Shown here one piece after another: positions 57,389 to 64,000 of a stretch of DNA of 64,000 nucleotides. The notes below the pieces were generated by a model. The model saw only the letters and a list, made by a program, of their open reading frames with translations, was not told the DNA's origin and searched no databases. Each line of letters opens with the position of its first letter. Position 1 is the first letter of the stretch. The stretch is from Cohnella candidum (GTDB lineage: Bacteria; Bacillota; Bacilli; Paenibacillales; Paenibacillaceae): NCBI RefSeq assembly GCF_003713065.1, contig NZ_CP033433.1:4861501-4925500 (forward strand). The letters run 5' to 3'. The translations under genes and the position numbers were made by a program.

Positions 57389-57575
57389 GGAGTTAAGTAA
57401 ACCAGAGTTGCTTAAGTTCGAGAAAGTGTGTGCGAGGAGGCGGATAAGTAGTCCGGTGTTACTTAAGTGCGTGGAGATACGGAAGTTGTGGCGTAATGAG
57501 TAAACCAGAGTTACTTAATTGCCAGAGAGTGCGTGCGAGGAGGAGGGTTAAGTAGTCCAGCGTTACTTAAATACG
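57389..57575. repeat. Four palindromic repeats of 51-52 bp period (family B)
   Basis: Palindromic 23-bp cores start at 57393, 57444, 57496 and 57548 (steps 51, 52, 52). Each has arms TTAAGTA/TACTTAA or close variants; the centre alternates between ACCAGAGTT (first, third) and GTCCGGTGT or GTCCAGCGT (second, fourth). The linkers also repeat as a pair (GTGTGTGCGAGGAGG and GTGCGTGCGAGGAGG after cores one and three). So the array is a duplicated dimer of about 103 bp. It is non-coding. Confidence 0.75.
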
Positions 57576-57600
57576 CGGGGGTGGGGTTCAGGCATGTTAA

Positions 57601-57633
57601 AAGAGCGGGTACGGAAATTCCGTACCCGCTCTT
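57601..57633. terminator. Terminator of the pseudouridine synthase gene
   Basis: AAGAGCGGGTACGG pairs perfectly with CCGTACCCGCTCTT around AAATT. On the minus strand TTTTAACA follows, right after the stop of the RluA-type gene. Confidence 0.8.
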
Positions 57634-57635
57634 AC

Positions 57636-58580
57636 TTATTTAGGTTCTTGATCTTTAAACACGCTAAGGAACGACTTCGGCACGTCGGCCTTAAAGCGCA
57701 GACGCTCTCCCGTGGTCGGATGGACGAAAGCGAGCACGCTCGCGTGAAGGCCGAGGCGGCCGATCGGCTTCGTCTTGGCGCCGTATTTCTTGTCCCCGGC
57801 AATCGGATGGCCGAGGTCCTGCATGTGAACGCGGATTTGGTTTTTGCGGCCGGTTTCGAGTCGGATTTCCAGCAGCGAATATAGGCGGCTCGAGCGGAGC
57901 AGCTTGTAGTGCGTCACCGCGTGCTGGCCGTCGTTCGGCTGGGAACTGGAATACATTTTCATCGCGGCGTTTTCCTTGAGCCACGACTCCACTTTGCCCT
58001 CCGGCTCGCGGACCTGCCCTTCTACGAGTGCCGTGTACGTCCGTTCCGTGACGACGTCCTTCCAGGCGTCCTGCATCTTCTTCTGCACTTGCTCGCTGCG
58101 GGCGAACATCATGACGCCGGACGTGTCTCGGTCCAGCCGGTGAAGAACGAAGATCCGCGCGCGGGGATCCTCCCGTTTCACGTAATCCGATAATTGGCGG
58201 TAGGCGGTCAACTCGCGCTCTTCCTCCGTCGCGACGGACAGCAGCCCGGCGTCCTTGCGAATGACGATGATGTCCGCGTCCTCGTGGAGCACGGACAGTC
58301 CGACGAAGCGTACCGCTTCCGGCGGCCGTCCTTTGCGTACCTCCACTGCGTCGCCCGGCTTCAACGGATGGTTGAAGGCGGTGACCGTACGGCCTCCGAC
58401 TGACACCTGGCCGCGAGACAGCATCGCTTTCACGGAGTTGCGGCCCTGTCCGGGATGCTGGCTGAACAGGAAAGAAAGCAGCTCAGACGGTTCCCGCACC
58501 GTGAAGGTACGGGAAGACGTCGGGCTGCTTTTAGCGGATGCGCCCGCGGGGGGCGCTTTTTTGAATGGTGGACGTTTCAC
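57636..58580 (-). CDS. RluA-family RNA pseudouridine synthase
   Basis: The 314-residue protein has a basic N-terminal tail, an S4-like RNA-binding segment (about 30-90: SVKAMLSRGQVSVGGRTVTAFNHPLKPGDAVEV) and the catalytic domain with HRLDRDTSGVMMFARS carrying the catalytic Asp, then ETGRKNQIRVHMQDLGHPIAGDKKYG. It isomerises uridines in rRNA or tRNA; the exact site cannot be read. I take GTG 58580 after AGAGGAAG; GTG 58601, seven codons upstream, is also in frame. Confidence 0.9.
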   Translation of the reverse strand: MKRPPFKKAPPAGASAKSSPTSSRTFTVREPSELLSFLFSQHPGQGRNSVKAMLSRGQVSVGGRTVTAFNHPLKPGDAVEVRKGRPPEAVRFVGLSVLHEDADIIVIRKDAGLLSVATEEERELTAYRQLSDYVKREDPRARIFVLHRLDRDTSGVMMFARSEQVQKKMQDAWKDVVTERTYTALVEGQVREPEGKVESWLKENAAMKMYSSSQPNDGQHAVTHYKLLRSSRLYSLLEIRLETGRKNQIRVHMQDLGHPIAGDKKYGAKTKPIGRLGLHASVLAFVHPTTGERLRFKADVPKSFLSVFKDQEPK

Positions 58581-58611
58581 GAGGGATTGACTTCCTCTCA
58601 CTGGGATAAAG

Positions 58612-60177
58612 TTACGATACGGATGGGAGAGCGTACTTCGCGTCGAGCGCGTTCTTGATAAACTGCACGGCTTCGGCGCGAGTCAGCGTATCCGCTCCCC
58701 GGTAGCCCACGACGGTCGCAGCGGTTTTGCCTTTCGAGTAACCGTTCGTGAGCATGTAACGGATGGCGTCGTAGCCGGTCAGCTTTTGCCCGGCCGCCGA
58801 CGCGAAGAGCTCGGCCACTGCCGTACGGTTCAACGATTTCGACTTGAGCTTCGCGTCCTTCAACCCCTGAAGGTTAAAGCCGTGTCCGGCCGCATAAGCG
58901 TAATAGGCATCGGACCAGAAACCGCTCGGCGTAACATTCGCTCCCATCGCCACCGTGAACATTTTCAGAAACTCGGCTTCCGTGACCGTATTGTCGGGTT
59001 TGAACGTGCCGTCCGGATAACCGGAGGCGATGTTCAGTCCCGCTGCCCAATCGATCGTTTGGCGAGCCCAGTGTCCGGCGGTATCCGCGAATTTCGGAAG
59101 GGTGGCCGCCGGGTCCAGCGCGCTTGAGAAATCGACCGAGTAGGTAATCGTTTTGGCCGATCCGTCTTTGCCCGCCAAACCGTTGATCGTCACGTCGTAC
59201 ACGTCGCCGGGCTGGTACTCGGAAATGCCGGCCGGCCGGAAAATAATCGCCGAACCTGTGCCGTAGCCGCTGTTTTCGACGTTAAAGTAATTCCCCTTCT
59301 CGGTGACGGTATTTTGCGAGGCTCCGAACTGCCACGTGCGTCCGTCGCTTTTCCTTTTCAGGTTAACCGTGACCGACGCCAGGGACGGCCTGGCATATTC
59401 GGCGGTATTCAGGCTGATGGACCAAGCGGTCGTCGGCTGCATGACCTCCACCGGAAACGCTCCGCGCGCAGGGTACGGAATGTAGTGGAAGTTGACCTTC
59501 TCGCTTCTGCTCTTGTCGAACACCTGCAGAGCGGTGTAGCTGAACTCGTCCTTGCCCTTCGCGAGTCCCATCCCCGTATATTGCAGCGGCGGGTTCAGGA
59601 CCCAGCGGCGGTGTCCGAGCCTGTCCAGGTTGGAAGTATCGGAGTCTTCCATATAGGCTTCGATAGACGCGAACAAGATATGATTATTGTAACCATAAGA
59701 AGCGAATATATTAGCGCTCGACGTGGAAGCGTACCCCAGCTTGTAGAAATCGTCGGCCATGTCGGCCGGCTTCGGCGGCGTATGTCCGAAATTGCCTTCC
59801 GAGGCGAGCAGAACCGAGCCATAGGCGGCTTTGCGGTTCAAATCATCCGTCGCGGTCACATCGCCGGGCAATCCGCTGATATAGCGATAGAAATTCAGGG
59901 CGTTCAAACCGTCCTGAATATACTCCGTCTTCAGCGTACCCGCAGAGTAGGGGGCGGTAACGGCCGGCGCCGTGACGTAAGGATGGGTGTAATCGGCTTT
60001 CGGTGACATATAAGAACGCCACATGGCGGCGACTTCGTCGGCGGTGCGGACCGGAAGACCGGTGTCCGTTTCGACGGAAGCAGCGGAGGCGACGGCGGCT
60101 ATAGGAGCATGGGGCAGAGCAACGGTTGCGGAGAACAAAGATGCGGCAAGGACAAACTTAGTGAGAAATCGATTAAT
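58612..60177 (-). CDS. CAP-domain surface protein with C-terminal SLH motifs, apparent ATT start
   Basis: In the minus-strand frame an in-frame TAG is followed at once by ATT (60177-60175) and then a perfect signal peptide (NRFLTKFVLAASLFSATVALPHAPIAAVASA). AAAGGCGTGA lies 6 nt before the ATT. No ATG, GTG or TTG precedes the signal peptide; TTG 60138 would cut it in half. So either ATT is the start or an ATG has mutated. The 521-residue protein has a CAP/SCP-like domain (about 75-210, with GLNALNFYRYISGLP and LGHRRWVLNP), a beta-rich middle and three SLH motifs from about 360 (FADTAGHWARQTIDWAAGLNIASGYPDGTF is the clearest) that bind pyruvylated wall polymers. Confidence 0.8.
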   Translation of the reverse strand: MNRFLTKFVLAASLFSATVALPHAPIAAVASAASVETDTGLPVRTADEVAAMWRSYMSPKADYTHPYVTAPAVTAPYSAGTLKTEYIQDGLNALNFYRYISGLPGDVTATDDLNRKAAYGSVLLASEGNFGHTPPKPADMADDFYKLGYASTSSANIFASYGYNNHILFASIEAYMEDSDTSNLDRLGHRRWVLNPPLQYTGMGLAKGKDEFSYTALQVFDKSRSEKVNFHYIPYPARGAFPVEVMQPTTAWSISLNTAEYARPSLASVTVNLKRKSDGRTWQFGASQNTVTEKGNYFNVENSGYGTGSAIIFRPAGISEYQPGDVYDVTINGLAGKDGSAKTITYSVDFSSALDPAATLPKFADTAGHWARQTIDWAAGLNIASGYPDGTFKPDNTVTEAEFLKMFTVAMGANVTPSGFWSDAYYAYAAGHGFNLQGLKDAKLKSKSLNRTAVAELFASAAGQKLTGYDAIRYMLTNGYSKGKTAATVVGYRGADTLTRAEAVQFIKNALDAKYALPSVS

Positions 60178-60262
60178 CTAGCTCACGCCTTTCTATAAAA
60201 TTAAGTCTATTAACCATTATTGTCATCTATGAAACGTGGCAGGTCCATCGTTTTTTCGCATA

Positions 60263-60310
60263 TTGACGATTAAAATTCTTTTATGTATAGTGTGCATATA
60301 CACATACACA
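60263..60310 (+). promoter_or_regulatory. Promoter with YtrA-like operator
   Basis: TTGACG (60263-60268) and TATAGT (60286-60291) are 17 bp apart. Overlapping the -10 is AGTGTG (60289-60294) with TACACA (60305-60310) as an inverted repeat, plus TGTGCATATACACA inside. B. subtilis YtrA binds AGTGTA/TACACT-type inverted repeats, and a YtrA-type gene lies in the operon, so autorepression is likely. Spacing differs from what I recall for B. subtilis. Confidence 0.6.
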
Positions 60311-60364
60311 GTTGATCGAATCGTTAACGTCCCTTACGTTTAACGGCATGGAGGAGGAAGAGGA

Positions 60365-61090
60365 ATGTCCGGATGGAAAGCGGCATGGGCGATGGCGATG
60401 TTCGGATGGAGAAAGGAATGGCTCGGCATGCTGTTTACTTTCTTGTTCGCTCTTTACTGCGGGGGAATGACGGGGGTCAGCCTGAACGAGCTTCTCTCGG
60501 ATCCGGCGGGGAGTTCCGGCATGTTCGTCATGGTCGATTGGATGTACCTGATGGTCTTTCCGGCGTTCGGCCTGCTCATGAACCGGACGGCTTTCAAAAT
60601 CAGCCGGGATGACGTCTATACGAAGAAAATCGCCCATTGGCGCACGATGCCCATCCCTCTGCAGACGATCGTGAAGGCCCGGATGCTGAATGCGCTTCTC
60701 ATGGTTCCGATCATCGGGCTGGCTTTCCTCCTGCTGCAATACGGGGTTTCGTCGGCTTTACGCGATCGCATGTCCCTTGTCGGTTGGCTGGCCGCCGGTT
60801 TCGTCTGGATGTGTTACGCGTTCGCCATGAACGCCGTGCTGATCTGGCTCGAGCTCGGATGCAGCGGCAAACGCTACGTCTGGTACTATTGGGGATTCGT
60901 CGCGGCTTGCATGATCGTTTCCGCGATTCTGGCATTCGGCGGTGTCCATCTTGTTCGGGAGACGATGATTCAGATCGACGCGGGACACTATTACATATTA
61001 CCGGCGGGTTTGGCGATCGCGGCGGCCGCGCTGTATGCCGGTTATCGGTTGACCCTGAAAAGGATGCGGGAGCGCTCGTACGTTTTTTAA
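60365..61090 (+). CDS. ABC-2-like membrane protein
   Basis: The 241-residue protein has about six helices (LGMLFTFLFALYCGGMTGV, MYLMVFPAFGLLMN, NALLMVPIIGLAFLLLQYGV, WLAAGFVWMCYAFAMNAVLIWLEL, YWGFVAACMIVSAILAFGGV, YYILPAGLAIAAAALYAGYRL). It is the likely permease for the ATPase encoded two genes downstream. The ATG follows GGAGGAAGAGGA. It lies right behind the YtrA-like operator and leads the operon, ahead of its regulator. Confidence 0.78.
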   Translation: MSGWKAAWAMAMFGWRKEWLGMLFTFLFALYCGGMTGVSLNELLSDPAGSSGMFVMVDWMYLMVFPAFGLLMNRTAFKISRDDVYTKKIAHWRTMPIPLQTIVKARMLNALLMVPIIGLAFLLLQYGVSSALRDRMSLVGWLAAGFVWMCYAFAMNAVLIWLELGCSGKRYVWYYWGFVAACMIVSAILAFGGVHLVRETMIQIDAGHYYILPAGLAIAAAALYAGYRLTLKRMRERSYVF

Positions 61091-61144
61091 CGGTTTTTTA
61101 GCCAAAGACGATTTTGCATGCGGTACAGCGAAGGAGGTGGTCCC

Positions 61145-61558
61145 GTGTGGCTGCCGATCAAAATTGACGAACAGCGACCCGAGCCGCTCTACCACCAGAT
61201 CGAGTCGCAGCTTCGCGGGCTGATTCTCGGAGGGCAGTTGACGGAGGGGACGGCGCTTCCCTCCATCCGGGAGCTGGCGGTGTCTTTAAAATGCAGCGTC
61301 ATCACGATCAGGCGGGTATACCAGGACTTGGAGACGGAAGGATTGATTCGCACCCGGCAAGGTGCGGGGACGTTCGTCGCGGGCGTCGATCTGACGGAAC
61401 GCGAGAAGCACCGTTTGAGCCGGGCCGCGGAGGAGCTGGAGAAAGCCGTCGACGCCGGCTTGCAGCTTCAATGCACCATCGAAGAGATCGAGACGCTTTT
61501 CCGGGATGTTATGAAGGCTCGAGCGGAAGGACAGTCGGGAGGGAACCGCGATGAATGA
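61145..61558 (+). CDS. ytrA: GntR-family repressor, YtrA type
   Basis: The 137-residue protein has the GntR winged helix (PLYHQIESQLRGLILGGQLTEGTALPSIRELAVSLKCSVITIRRVYQDLETEGLIRTRQGAGTFVA) and only a short C-terminal helical tail, which is the YtrA subfamily layout. Such repressors control ABC transporters induced by wall-active antibiotics. GTG 61145 lies 6 nt after AAGGAGGTGG. It overlaps the ATPase gene by 8 bp. Confidence 0.9.
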   Translation: MWLPIKIDEQRPEPLYHQIESQLRGLILGGQLTEGTALPSIRELAVSLKCSVITIRRVYQDLETEGLIRTRQGAGTFVAGVDLTEREKHRLSRAAEELEKAVDAGLQLQCTIEEIETLFRDVMKARAEGQSGGNRDE

Positions 61559-62483
61559 TTTCGAACGGCCGGCGATTCGGTTCGCGGGCATGACGACAGG
61601 GAGCGGGGAATTCCGCTTGGGACCGCTCGATTTGGAAATCCCGCAGGGACTCGTCACGGCAGTCGTCGGGGCCAACGGTTCGGGCAAGAGCACGCTTTTC
61701 CGAACGCTGCTCGGGCTGGAGCCGGTCACGGGTGGGCGGCTGGAAGTGCTTGGCTCGCCCATCCTGCCGAATGGCGAGGAAAGCTATAAAGCGAGAATCG
61801 GCTTCGTGGCGGAAAATCCCCATGCCTACGAGAATCCGATGACGGTGGCCGAGAAGGCGGAATTCGCCTCGCTCTGGTACCCCGGGTGGGATCGCAAGCG
61901 TTATCGCCGCTTGGTCGACAGGTTCGATATCGACGTGAGCGCCAGGCTTTCGAAGCTGTCCAAGGGAATGCGCAGGAAAGCGGAGCTGGCGATCGCCATG
62001 GCCCATGATCCCGAGCTGCTGCTCCTCGATGAGCCTTCTTCCGGCCTCGATCCTTTCATTTGGAAAATATGGCTGGAAGAATTGCAGAGTTACCTGGAGA
62101 ACGGCGATCGGACGCTGCTGCTGGCCACCCACGTGACGGAGGAAGTCAGGCGGCTTGCCGACAACGTGCTGTTTCTGCACCGGGGGCAGTCACTCGGATT
62201 CTACGAGAAAGACCGGCTGTTCGAGGAATGGCGCTCGCTGCTGGTGCGAAGGTCGGAAGCGGGTGCGGACCCCGGTAAGTTGAGAGGGACCCCGGGCTGC
62301 TGCCGGATGGAGAGCGGCGGATCGGACTTATATAGCATTGTGGTAAGCGGCGCCGAGCGCGGCGAGCAGGAATTTTATTTGGCGGCTTGCGGATTCCAGG
62401 TGCTGGAGAACCGGCCTTTGGAACTGGAAGATATATTGGGCTGTATGATCGCAAAGGAGGAAGCGAACGTTGAACCCGCTTAA
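61551..62483 (+). CDS. ABC transporter ATPase, YtrB type
   Basis: The 310-residue ATPase has Walker A GANGSGKST, the signature LSKGMRRK (a variant of LSGGQ), Walker B LLLLDEPSSGLDP and the switch His in LLATHVTEE. The C-terminal 90 residues are an extra domain common in this group. It probably works with the membrane protein encoded upstream. ATG overlaps ytrA; its end overlaps the next ATPase by 14 bp. Confidence 0.9.
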   Translation: MNDFERPAIRFAGMTTGSGEFRLGPLDLEIPQGLVTAVVGANGSGKSTLFRTLLGLEPVTGGRLEVLGSPILPNGEESYKARIGFVAENPHAYENPMTVAEKAEFASLWYPGWDRKRYRRLVDRFDIDVSARLSKLSKGMRRKAELAIAMAHDPELLLLDEPSSGLDPFIWKIWLEELQSYLENGDRTLLLATHVTEEVRRLADNVLFLHRGQSLGFYEKDRLFEEWRSLLVRRSEAGADPGKLRGTPGCCRMESGGSDLYSIVVSGAERGEQEFYLAACGFQVLENRPLELEDILGCMIAKEEANVEPA

Positions 62484-63372
62484 AGTGGAACGCGTCGTCA
62501 AGCAGTACGGCGACAAAACGGCAGTGAACGGCTTGAGCTTCGAAGTAGCGGAAGGCGAAATTTACGGCTTGCTTGGCGCGAACGGCGCCGGCAAAACGAC
62601 GACCATGCGCATGATTCTCGGACTTATTTTCCCCGATGGCGGGGACATCCGTTATTTCGGCAAGAACTACAGCAAAGAGCAGCTCAGCATGCTCGGGTAT
62701 CTGCCCGAAGAGAGAGGCATGTATCCGAAAATCAAAGTGAGCGACCAGATTCTCTATTTGGCGCAGCTCCGCGGCATGTCCCGCAAGGACGCGGAGGCCA
62801 ATTTGCGGAAGTGGCTGGAGAAGTTCCAGGTGCCCGAAAACTACGACAAGAAAGTCGAAGAGCTGTCCAAGGGCAACCAGCAGAAAATCCAGTTCATCGC
62901 CGCGGTCATCCATAATCCCCGTATCGTCATTTTGGACGAAGCTTTCAGCGGATTGGATCCGGTTAACGTCGAGCTGCTGAAAACGACCGTCAAAGAACTT
63001 CGCGACAACGGCACGAGCATCGTGTTTTCGACCCACCGGATGGAACACGTCGAAGAGCTGTGCCGCAACATCACGATCATGCACAAGTCCAATCCCGTGC
63101 TGCAGGGGCCGATCCGGGAGATCAAGAAGAAGTTCCCGCAGGAGCGGGTCATTCTGGCAGCGGACGGGGAAGTCTCCGGTCTCGAGTCCATTCCCGGAGT
63201 AGCTTCGGTTGTTCGCCACGAGAACAGCTATGAAATGAAAGTTCGGGAGCCGGACGTCGCGCAAGCGGTGCTTCGCCACGCGCTGGCCCAAGGCCCGGTC
63301 CGCCGGTTCGAGCTGATGGAGCCGACGCTGAACGAAATCTTCATTAAAACGGTAGGTGAGAGCCATGAATAA
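62470..63372 (+). CDS. ABC transporter ATPase, NatA/YhaQ type
   Basis: The 300-residue ATPase has GANGAGKTT, signature LSKGNQQK, Walker B VILDEAFSGLDP and H-loop FSTHRMEH. The LSKGNQQK signature and the C-terminal domain ending PTLNEIFIKTVGE match NatA/YhaQ, partners of ABC-2 type sodium or drug exporters. The start is TTG 62470 after AAAGGAGG, inside the previous gene. Its permease follows. Confidence 0.9.
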   Translation: MNPLKVERVVKQYGDKTAVNGLSFEVAEGEIYGLLGANGAGKTTTMRMILGLIFPDGGDIRYFGKNYSKEQLSMLGYLPEERGMYPKIKVSDQILYLAQLRGMSRKDAEANLRKWLEKFQVPENYDKKVEELSKGNQQKIQFIAAVIHNPRIVILDEAFSGLDPVNVELLKTTVKELRDNGTSIVFSTHRMEHVEELCRNITIMHKSNPVLQGPIREIKKKFPQERVILAADGEVSGLESIPGVASVVRHENSYEMKVREPDVAQAVLRHALAQGPVRRFELMEPTLNEIFIKTVGESHE

Positions 63373-64000
63373 ACTCGGAACGGTCATCGGGTTCACGATG
63401 CGCAACAAAGTACGCAGCAAGGCCTTCATCATTACCACGCTGGTGCTGATCGTGCTGGTCGTGGTCGGCGGCAACGTGCCGTATCTCATCAATAAGCTCG
63501 GCGGCGGGGACAAAGCCAGCAGCGTAGGCTACGTCGAAGGACAGCATCCGGAAATCGTGCAGCAGATGCAGATGTATTACGCCCAGCAAGAAAGGTTGCA
63601 AGACAAGACGGAAGTCAAGCTCGAAGTGTCTACCGACGAGACGAAGCTCAAGCAAATGGTCGAGGACGGCTCGCTGAACGGATATATTTCGTTTAAAGAT
63701 AATGCCGAAAACGGATTTCCCGACGTGACTTACCACTCCAAGAGCGCATTGGGCTCCGGTACGTCCTCGTCGCTGGCATCGACCTTGCAAATCGTTAAAA
63801 CGAATATGCTGGTGAAAGACGCCGGATTGACGGAAACGCAAATACGGAATCTCCAGACGCCGGTCGAGCTGAAGAACGAGCAAATCAGCTTGACGAATGA
63901 GAACGGAAAAACCGAAGACGAGCAAGGCACTGCCATCGGCCTGACCTACGTCGTCGTCATCCTGCTGTTCATGGGCGTCATGATCTCCGGGCAGCTGATC
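63365..64000 (+). CDS. ABC-2 permease, NatB/YhaP type (3' end outside window)
   Basis: The ATG at 63365 overlaps the preceding stop by 8 bp and the frame stays open to the last base, giving 212 residues. It starts with MNKLGTVIGFTMRNKVRSKA and one helix (FIITTLVLIVLVVVGGNVPYLI), then a large outer domain (about 42-190), then the second helix TYVVVILLFMGVMISGQLI at the edge. This is the layout of NatB/YhaP permeases with a big loop after helix 1. The remaining helices lie beyond the window. Confidence 0.88.
   Translation, partial: MNKLGTVIGFTMRNKVRSKAFIITTLVLIVLVVVGGNVPYLINKLGGGDKASSVGYVEGQHPEIVQQMQMYYAQQERLQDKTEVKLEVSTDETKLKQMVEDGSLNGYISFKDNAENGFPDVTYHSKSALGSGTSSSLASTLQIVKTNMLVKDAGLTETQIRNLQTPVELKNEQISLTNENGKTEDEQGTAIGLTYVVVILLFMGVMISGQLI

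Noticed and set aside
57214..57575. CRISPR array
   Set aside because: The repeats themselves are the variable hairpins, identities between units are too low, there are no equal unique spacers, and no cas genes are near.
1..64000. tRNA, rRNA, insertion sequences, phage or integrase genes
   Set aside because: None recognised by eye on either strand; a tRNAscan, ISfinder or Rfam run would be decisive for small or degraded copies.

Overview
The window reads as chromosomal DNA of an aerobic, endospore-forming, fairly GC-rich member of the Bacillales, most likely Paenibacillaceae (Paenibacillus/Cohnella-like). The grounds are strong Shine-Dalgarno sites with many GTG and TTG starts, a complete caa3 oxidase locus (ctaCDEFG plus a ctaM-like gene), a YhcN/YlaJ-type spore lipoprotein, a SinI-like antirepressor, LplB/YtcP-type sugar importers, a YtrA-type GntR operon and an SLH-anchored surface protein. 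I saw no tRNA, rRNA, insertion sequence, prophage or CRISPR array. The assignment is from gene content and style only.

Layout. 1-4.4 kb: the end of an unknown gene, then a fadNAE-like beta-oxidation operon whose hydratase and thiolase have lost key residues. 4.6-13.2 kb: FHA membrane protein, small gene, MFS exporter, DUF2935 protein, a His/Cys-rich small gene with a sigma-K-like promoter, a YcgR/YcgQ-like permease pair, a cell-wall amidase and a Prs paralog without its catalytic loop. 13.2-19.9 kb: spore lipoprotein and the caa3 oxidase locus behind three phased ResD-like boxes. 20-21.5 kb: an HD-GYP phosphodiesterase, then a c-di-GMP-I riboswitch ahead of a tiny secreted protein. 21.5-23.6 kb: WYL regulator, palindromic operator and two tandem GyrI-like effector-binding proteins. 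23.7-29.3 kb: fixABCX, a 52-residue gene and a secreted Ig-like repeat protein.

29.4-46.4 kb is the most striking part. It holds an iron alcohol dehydrogenase, a PrpR_N-type regulator that has lost its sigma-54 contact loop, and a 13-gene same-strand cluster. The cluster has an ABC importer, a four-carbon acid kinase (DUF1537), a PdxA2-like dehydrogenase, two cytoplasmic Asp-box propellers, a TerC protein, an MFS carrier, two hydroxyacid dehydrogenases, a DapA/NanA-family aldolase and a YhcH anomerase. Read together it looks like a pathway that imports a glycoside of a 2-keto-3-deoxy sugar acid, hydrolyses it inside the cell, splits it to pyruvate plus a C4 fragment, and sends the C4 acid through kinase and PdxA2 to DHAP and CO2. 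By stereochemistry, 3-deoxy-D-lyxo-heptulosaric acid (Dha, from pectin rhamnogalacturonan II) would give exactly D-threonate. This is inference.

46.5-64 kb: MFS carrier; a four-gene minus-strand lipid-linked glycosylation operon (GT2, DUF2304, EamA/SMR, GT39); a SinI-like gene under a palindrome-containing promoter; a PQQ-type sugar dehydrogenase lipoprotein; a LacI regulator with matched operators in front of itself and of an Agl-like ABC importer; a 400-bp non-coding array of hairpins with 51-52 bp period; an RluA-family pseudouridine synthase; a CAP/SLH surface protein that seems to start at ATT; and a YtrA-type ABC transporter operon that runs off the window end.
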